NCBI GenBank assembly: GCA_900557255.1 | Contig: USSA01000099.1 | Span: 1-10,359, forward strand | Reading direction: 5' to 3' | From: an uncultured Prevotella sp. | Lineage (GTDB): Bacteria > Bacteroidota > Bacteroidia > Bacteroidales > Bacteroidaceae | Length of the DNA stretch: 10,359 nucleotides | Part shown: in pieces, positions 7,170 through 10,359 of the stretch | Position numbering within the stretch: the first letter of the stretch is position 1 | Layout: each line of letters begins with the position of its first letter | Notes under the pieces: model-generated | Told to the model about the DNA's origin: nothing | The model's input: the letters and a program-made list of their open reading frames with translations, nothing else | Databases searched by the model: none | Made by a program: the position numbers and the translations under genes

Positions 7170-7177
7170 CAAAGGTA
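7170..7177 (-). promoter_or_regulatory. -7 box of a likely internal promoter ahead of murG
   Basis: Minus-strand TACCTTTG matches the Bacteroidota -7 consensus TAnnTTTG exactly and is followed by CG, as is common. The predicted start is around 7162, leaving a leader of only 12-15 bases before the murG ATG. I could not find a good TTTG -33 element 19-21 bases upstream; that region is occupied by the arm of a small hairpin (7195-7213). It is the only TAnnTTTG I found on the coding strand of the whole dcw block. Its position in the largest intergenic gap supports a real promoter. Confidence 0.55.
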
Positions 7178-7194
7178 TAAAAAAATATCGATTT

Positions 7195-7213
7195 AACGGC
7201 ATTTTCTGCCATT
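7195..7213 (-). terminator. Weak hairpin after ftsW, possible terminator or attenuator
   Basis: Read on the minus strand, AATGGCA-GAAAA-TGCCGTT forms a seven-pair stem with one G-U pair and a five-base loop, starting about 27 bases after the ftsW stop. A run of seven T lies nine bases further on (7185-7179). That distance and the short stem make it a poor intrinsic terminator, so it may only reduce read-through from ftsW into murG, or do nothing. It sits just upstream of the murG -7 box, in the place where a -33 element would be. Confidence 0.25.
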
Positions 7214-7240
7214 TTTTCACCTTAATTTATAAAACTCTTG

Positions 7241-8518
7241 TCAGGCAGCCACCATTTTGCTGTCGTCGAGCTCATTTTGAGGTATCTCTTTCTTCTTGGC
7301 TGTTCTACTGATACTCAGGATGATGCCCAGGTACAGACAGTTGATGATGGTAGATGTACCACCTCTACTGATGAGTGGTAATGGCTGTCCTGTAACAGGA
7401 GCCAAACCTACTGCTACTGCCATGTTGAAGAGTGCCTGGGTAACCAGCATGATGGCGAGTCCCATGCAGAGGAAGGCTGGAAAATTGTTCTCACACCTGT
7501 TGGCTATTCTGCCAGCTCTGAACAGGAGGATGATGTAGAGGAATGCAACCAGTGCGGCTCCCCAAATACCCATCTCTTCGATGATGATGGCATAGATGAA
7601 GTCTGAGAACGCCTGTGAGAGGAAGTCTCTTTCTACTGAGTTTCCAGGTCCTTTGCCTACGATGTTGGAAGAGGCGATGGCGATGTTGGCATGTGCCACT
7701 TGGGCATCTTTGTCGAGATCGACATCCTGTGGGGCTACAGGCTTTGAGTTCATAAACTTGTCAATACGGGCTTTCCAGGTGTCGGCTCTATGGAACATCT
7801 TTTCTGCCATGTTAGGCTCGTTCTGTTCCTGCTCAACCTTCTCGGTCAGCGTATTTTCCGGTTTATTGCCCTCTTCGCCCTTGTCCTGTCCTACTATCAT
7901 GATACCAGCAAAGGCTGTGACGATGACAATCATGCCCAGTCCCACCAACTTGCCAATCTGGTTCATCGGCACTCGTCCGATGAGCATCATGGCTAAGATT
8001 GTGATACTGAGGAGCATGGCTGTGGATAAGTTTTCCAGTCCGATGAGAATTACAAATGGAGCGGTTGCTACAAGTATGAACTTGAAAGCCTTCCTGTTGG
8101 CTCCCTGAGTTGTTTGCATAGCACTAAGAATCTGAGCAACAGCCAGTACTACCGCTCCCTTCGCTATCTCAGAAGGCTGGAACTGTATGCCCATCAGAGA
8201 GAACCATCGGGAGGCTCCGTTGGTAGATTGACCGGTAGCCAAGACCAGGACGAGCAACAGTAATGAGATGCCCATCACGATGGGGGTAACAATCTTGAAG
8301 TACTTGCATTTTACCTTGAGCATGCAAATCATGGTGAACAGACCGCCTCCCAAGAGCAAGATGTGGCGGATGACAGGTGCCATGTAGTTTCCTGTCTTGT
8401 ACGACAAGGAGCTGGAGGCAGAATATACCTCCACGATGCTTATCATACAGAGAAAGAAGAAGACCATCCAGATCACCTTGTCTCCCTTGAAAATATTACC
8501 AATGCTCTTGTTATTCAT
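7241..8518 (-). CDS. ftsW: Septal peptidoglycan polymerase FtsW (SEDS family)
   Basis: FtsW is the polytopic inner-membrane glycosyltransferase that polymerises lipid II at the septum together with its class B PBP partner (FtsI). The 425 residues include many hydrophobic segments (for example 15-32, 76-94, 145-159, 165-181, 190-209, 318-334, 347-370 and 390-404). SEDS motifs are visible: NGASRWFSLMGIQFQPSEIAK (100-120, first 20 residues typical), SNIVGKGPGNSV (284-295), SDFIYAIIIEEMG (305-317) and GLAPVTGQPLPLIS then RGGTS (371-389). Asp306 aligns with the catalytic aspartate of E. coli FtsW (D297). The preceding PEAH motif of other phyla is SQAF here. A charged soluble insert (about 210-245) precedes the catalytic loop. 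I call FtsW rather than RodA mainly from its place between murD and murG. It lies 38 bp after murD. Confidence 0.95.
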   Translation of the reverse strand: MNNKSIGNIFKGDKVIWMVFFFLCMISIVEVYSASSSLSYKTGNYMAPVIRHILLLGGGLFTMICMLKVKCKYFKIVTPIVMGISLLLLVLVLATGQSTNGASRWFSLMGIQFQPSEIAKGAVVLAVAQILSAMQTTQGANRKAFKFILVATAPFVILIGLENLSTAMLLSITILAMMLIGRVPMNQIGKLVGLGMIVIVTAFAGIMIVGQDKGEEGNKPENTLTEKVEQEQNEPNMAEKMFHRADTWKARIDKFMNSKPVAPQDVDLDKDAQVAHANIAIASSNIVGKGPGNSVERDFLSQAFSDFIYAIIIEEMGIWGAALVAFLYIILLFRAGRIANRCENNFPAFLCMGLAIMLVTQALFNMAVAVGLAPVTGQPLPLISRGGTSTIINCLYLGIILSISRTAKKKEIPQNELDDSKMVAA

Positions 8519-8556
8519 TTCTTTATAGTTCTATCTGTTCTATTTGTTGAAAACTG

Positions 8557-9894
8557 TTATTCTCCGATAGCTCTTGCCAGCGCCTTAAACTGCTCGCCTC
8601 TATCTTCCATGTTCTTGAAGAGGTCGAAACTTGCGCAGCATGGGCTGAGGAGTACGGTATCGCCCGGCTTTGCCAATTCCTGGCAGGCTGCCACGCAATC
8701 CTTCATGCTGTGAGTGTCGCGTACAGGGATGCCGAGTGCGTCAAAGTTGTCGTGCAACTTCTGGTTGTCGGCTCCGAGATATACGATACCAGCACATTTC
8801 TCCTTTACCAGGTTCTTGATCTGGTTATAGTCATTTCCCTTATCCTTACCGCCGATGATGAGGATGGTAGGGGTGGTCATACTCTCCAGTGCATACCAGC
8901 AGGCATCTACGTTGGTAGCCTTTGAATCGTTCACATAGTAAACACCCTGGAACTTGCCCACTTTCTCCAGACGGTGCTCTACACCAGGGAAGTCGTTCAA
9001 GCCTTTGTGCAGGGTCTCGTGGTCGATGCCTACGATGTTACATGCCAGACCTGCAGCCAGACTGTTATAGATGTTGTGCTTGCCGCGTAGACTCATGTCT
9101 GCCTGTGGCATTTCGAAGTCTGAAGGGAAGTTGAGTTTGTATTTGCCGTCTTCGATAAAGCCAACGCAACCCTCCTCCTTGAACTCAGAGAATGGGCAGA
9201 GATGTGACTTGAGGTTGTACTTAGCCAGCTCCTTTGTAACGATAGGATCATCGTTCCAGAAGATGAAGCAGTCTTCTTCTGTCTGGTTCTGGGTAATGCG
9301 CATCTTGGCATCGGTATAGTTCTGCATCTTAAACTCATAGCGGTCCAGATGGTCTGGAGTGATGTTGAGCAGGATGGCCACATTGGCACGGAACTCATAC
9401 ATATTGTCGAGTTGGAAACTGCTCAGCTCGATGACGTAGTACTTATGAGGAGTTTCAGCCACCTGAAGGGCCAGACTCTTTCCGATGTTGCCTGCCAGGC
9501 CTACATCATAGCCAGCCGACTTGATGATGTGGTAAATCAGCGAGGTAGTGGTTGTCTTACCGTTACTTCCCGTGATACAGATCATCTTGGCATCAGTATA
9601 TCTGCCCGCAAATTCTATTTCGCTGATGATAGGTGTACCCTTAGCCATCAGTTTCTGTATCATAGGTGCTTCCTTAGGAATACCCGGACTCTTGATGACT
9701 TCATCTGCATCTAAAATCTTTTCTTCTGTATGGTGACCTTCTTCCCATTCGATGTTGTGGTCATCCATCAACTTCTTGTAGTTATCCTTGATCTTTGACA
9801 TGTCTGAAACAAAGACCTCGAATCCCTCTTTCTTTGCCAGCACGGCTGCACCTGCGCCACTTTCGCCAGCTCCTAAAATTACAATTTTGCTCAT
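8557..9894 (-). CDS. murD: UDP-N-acetylmuramoyl-L-alanine--D-glutamate ligase MurD
   Basis: MurD adds D-glutamate to UDP-MurNAc-L-Ala in the cytoplasm, using ATP. The 445-residue product has the N-terminal GAGESGAGAA loop (8-17) that binds the UDP part, and the P-loop GSNGKTTT (109-116). These are followed by ELSSFQL (156-162), NITPDHLDRY (177-186), a lysine (K197) in YTDAKMRI placed where the carbamylated lysine of MurD is found, and GKHNIYN (271-277). The C-terminal glutamate-binding domain has FPGVEHRLE (302-310), NDSKATN (322-328), GGKDKG (348-353) and LLSPCCASFDLF (415-426). All expected catalytic blocks are present and the length is normal. It starts 43 bp after mraY, behind an A-rich stretch without a clear Shine-Dalgarno site, and is probably transcribed with mraY. 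Confidence 0.98.
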   Translation of the reverse strand: MSKIVILGAGESGAGAAVLAKKEGFEVFVSDMSKIKDNYKKLMDDHNIEWEEGHHTEEKILDADEVIKSPGIPKEAPMIQKLMAKGTPIISEIEFAGRYTDAKMICITGSNGKTTTTSLIYHIIKSAGYDVGLAGNIGKSLALQVAETPHKYYVIELSSFQLDNMYEFRANVAILLNITPDHLDRYEFKMQNYTDAKMRITQNQTEEDCFIFWNDDPIVTKELAKYNLKSHLCPFSEFKEEGCVGFIEDGKYKLNFPSDFEMPQADMSLRGKHNIYNSLAAGLACNIVGIDHETLHKGLNDFPGVEHRLEKVGKFQGVYYVNDSKATNVDACWYALESMTTPTILIIGGKDKGNDYNQIKNLVKEKCAGIVYLGADNQKLHDNFDALGIPVRDTHSMKDCVAACQELAKPGDTVLLSPCCASFDLFKNMEDRGEQFKALARAIGE

Positions 9895-9937
9895 TGTCTT
9901 ATTCTCTATACTTGTCGGGCTGATAAGAGCCTGTATT

Positions 9938-10359
9938 TTATCTGATCTTCAATGTGATGATGGTCAATGCTGCCAGAATGATGGTTACAATCCAGAAACG
10001 GATGGTAATCTTTGATTCATGGAAGCAGTTGCGAGGCTTCTTCCACAGATACTTGCAGTCAGGATCCAGCTGACTGTCCTGTGTGCGGAAGTTGTCGTGG
10101 ATAGGTGTGCGCTTGAAGATACGCTGCTTCACACCTCTCCGCTTTCCTATCTTGTAATAATAAACCTGCATCATCACGCTGAGGCTTTCTACGAAGAAAA
10201 TACCGCAGAGGATAGGCAGCATCAGCTCCTTGTGGATGATGATGGCACCTACTGCGATGATACCGCCGATGGTCAGCGAACCCGTATCGCCCATGAATAC
10301 CTGGGCAGGGTAGGCGTTGTACCAGAGGAAACCGATGAGGGCTCCGATGAAGGCACAGA
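9938..10359 (-). CDS. mraY: Phospho-MurNAc-pentapeptide transferase MraY, N-terminal part outside the window
   Basis: MraY is the polytopic membrane enzyme that moves phospho-MurNAc-pentapeptide from UDP onto undecaprenyl phosphate, giving lipid I. Only the last 139 or so residues are visible, and the frame stays open to the right edge. The upstream codons read [20 protein letters not shown], the hallmark MraY block whose Asp in FMGD is a key catalytic/Mg residue, so the ATG at 10294 is internal. Membrane segments follow, then [22 protein letters not shown] and the terminal segment ending TLKIR. Two points differ from E. coli and Aquifex MraY: the HHH triplet is HDN, and about 20 extra residues lie between it and the ESK..RFW motif. 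I believe this long form is usual in Bacteroidota. It is the first visible gene of the minus-strand block; murE would be expected next to the right. Confidence 0.96.
   Translation of the reverse strand, partial: CAFIGALIGFLWYNAYPAQVFMGDTGSLTIGGIIAVGAIIIHKELMLPILCGIFFVESLSVMMQVYYYKIGKRRGVKQRIFKRTPIHDNFRTQDSQLDPDCKYLWKKPRNCFHESKITIRFWIVTIILAALTIITLKIR

Noticed and set aside
7195..7217. Plus-strand terminator (hairpin followed by TTTTTT) between murG and ftsW
   Set aside because: The T run follows the stem on the plus strand, but nothing is transcribed in that direction here, and on that strand the stem has a C-A mismatch.
9938..10294. A separate 118-residue membrane protein starting at ATG 10294
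   Set aside because: The frame continues upstream to the window edge as [13 protein letters not shown], so the ATG is an internal Met of MraY.
1..10359. Search for CRISPR arrays, insertion sequences, integrase sites, toxin-antitoxin pairs, phage genes or large repeats
   Set aside because: None seen by reading. The window is a continuous core chromosomal block with uniform character and no long gaps; the largest spacer is 124 bp.

Overview
The window is a piece of Bacteroidota chromosome, most likely Bacteroidales and probably Prevotella/Segatella-like. I infer this from four things: the gene order of the division and cell wall (dcw) cluster, promoters of the Bacteroidota type (TAnnTTTG -7 box with an upstream TTTG), A-rich start regions without clear Shine-Dalgarno sites, and lineage-type features of the proteins (the 'PTYKRT' end region of FtsZ, the long C-terminal region of MraY, the extra loop in FtsW). 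The genus is a guess from protein character, not a computed match.

Layout. Positions 1-52 hold most of a tRNA-Glu(UUC) on the minus strand, cut by the left edge of the window. A 124-bp spacer carries divergent promoters, one for the tRNA and one for recO. recO (177-902, plus) encodes a DNA repair mediator and meets the dcw cluster tail to tail across a 63-bp gap. Everything from 966 to the right edge is one minus-strand block. In transcription order it is mraY (5' part outside the window), murD, ftsW, murG, murC, ftsQ, ftsA and ftsZ.

How it works together. MraY makes lipid I, after MurC and MurD have added the first two amino acids to the nucleotide precursor, and MurG makes lipid II. FtsW polymerises lipid II at the septum. 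FtsQ links the membrane part of the divisome, and FtsA tethers FtsZ, the GTP-driven ring protein, to the membrane. murG-murC and murC-ftsQ are packed so tightly (TAATG, TAAATG) that translational coupling is likely. A clear -7 box in the 91-bp murG leader suggests a second internal transcription unit, murG-murC-ftsQ-ftsA-ftsZ. murB and ddl are not between murC and ftsQ.

I see no phage, transposon, CRISPR array, toxin system or other accessory system, and no sign of a previously undescribed system. The points most worth a second look are lineage variations in conserved proteins: a long charged helix between the FtsA core and its membrane anchor, a shorter charged helix in the FtsZ linker, the HDN triplet in MraY where the well-studied enzymes have HHH, and the soluble insert in FtsW.
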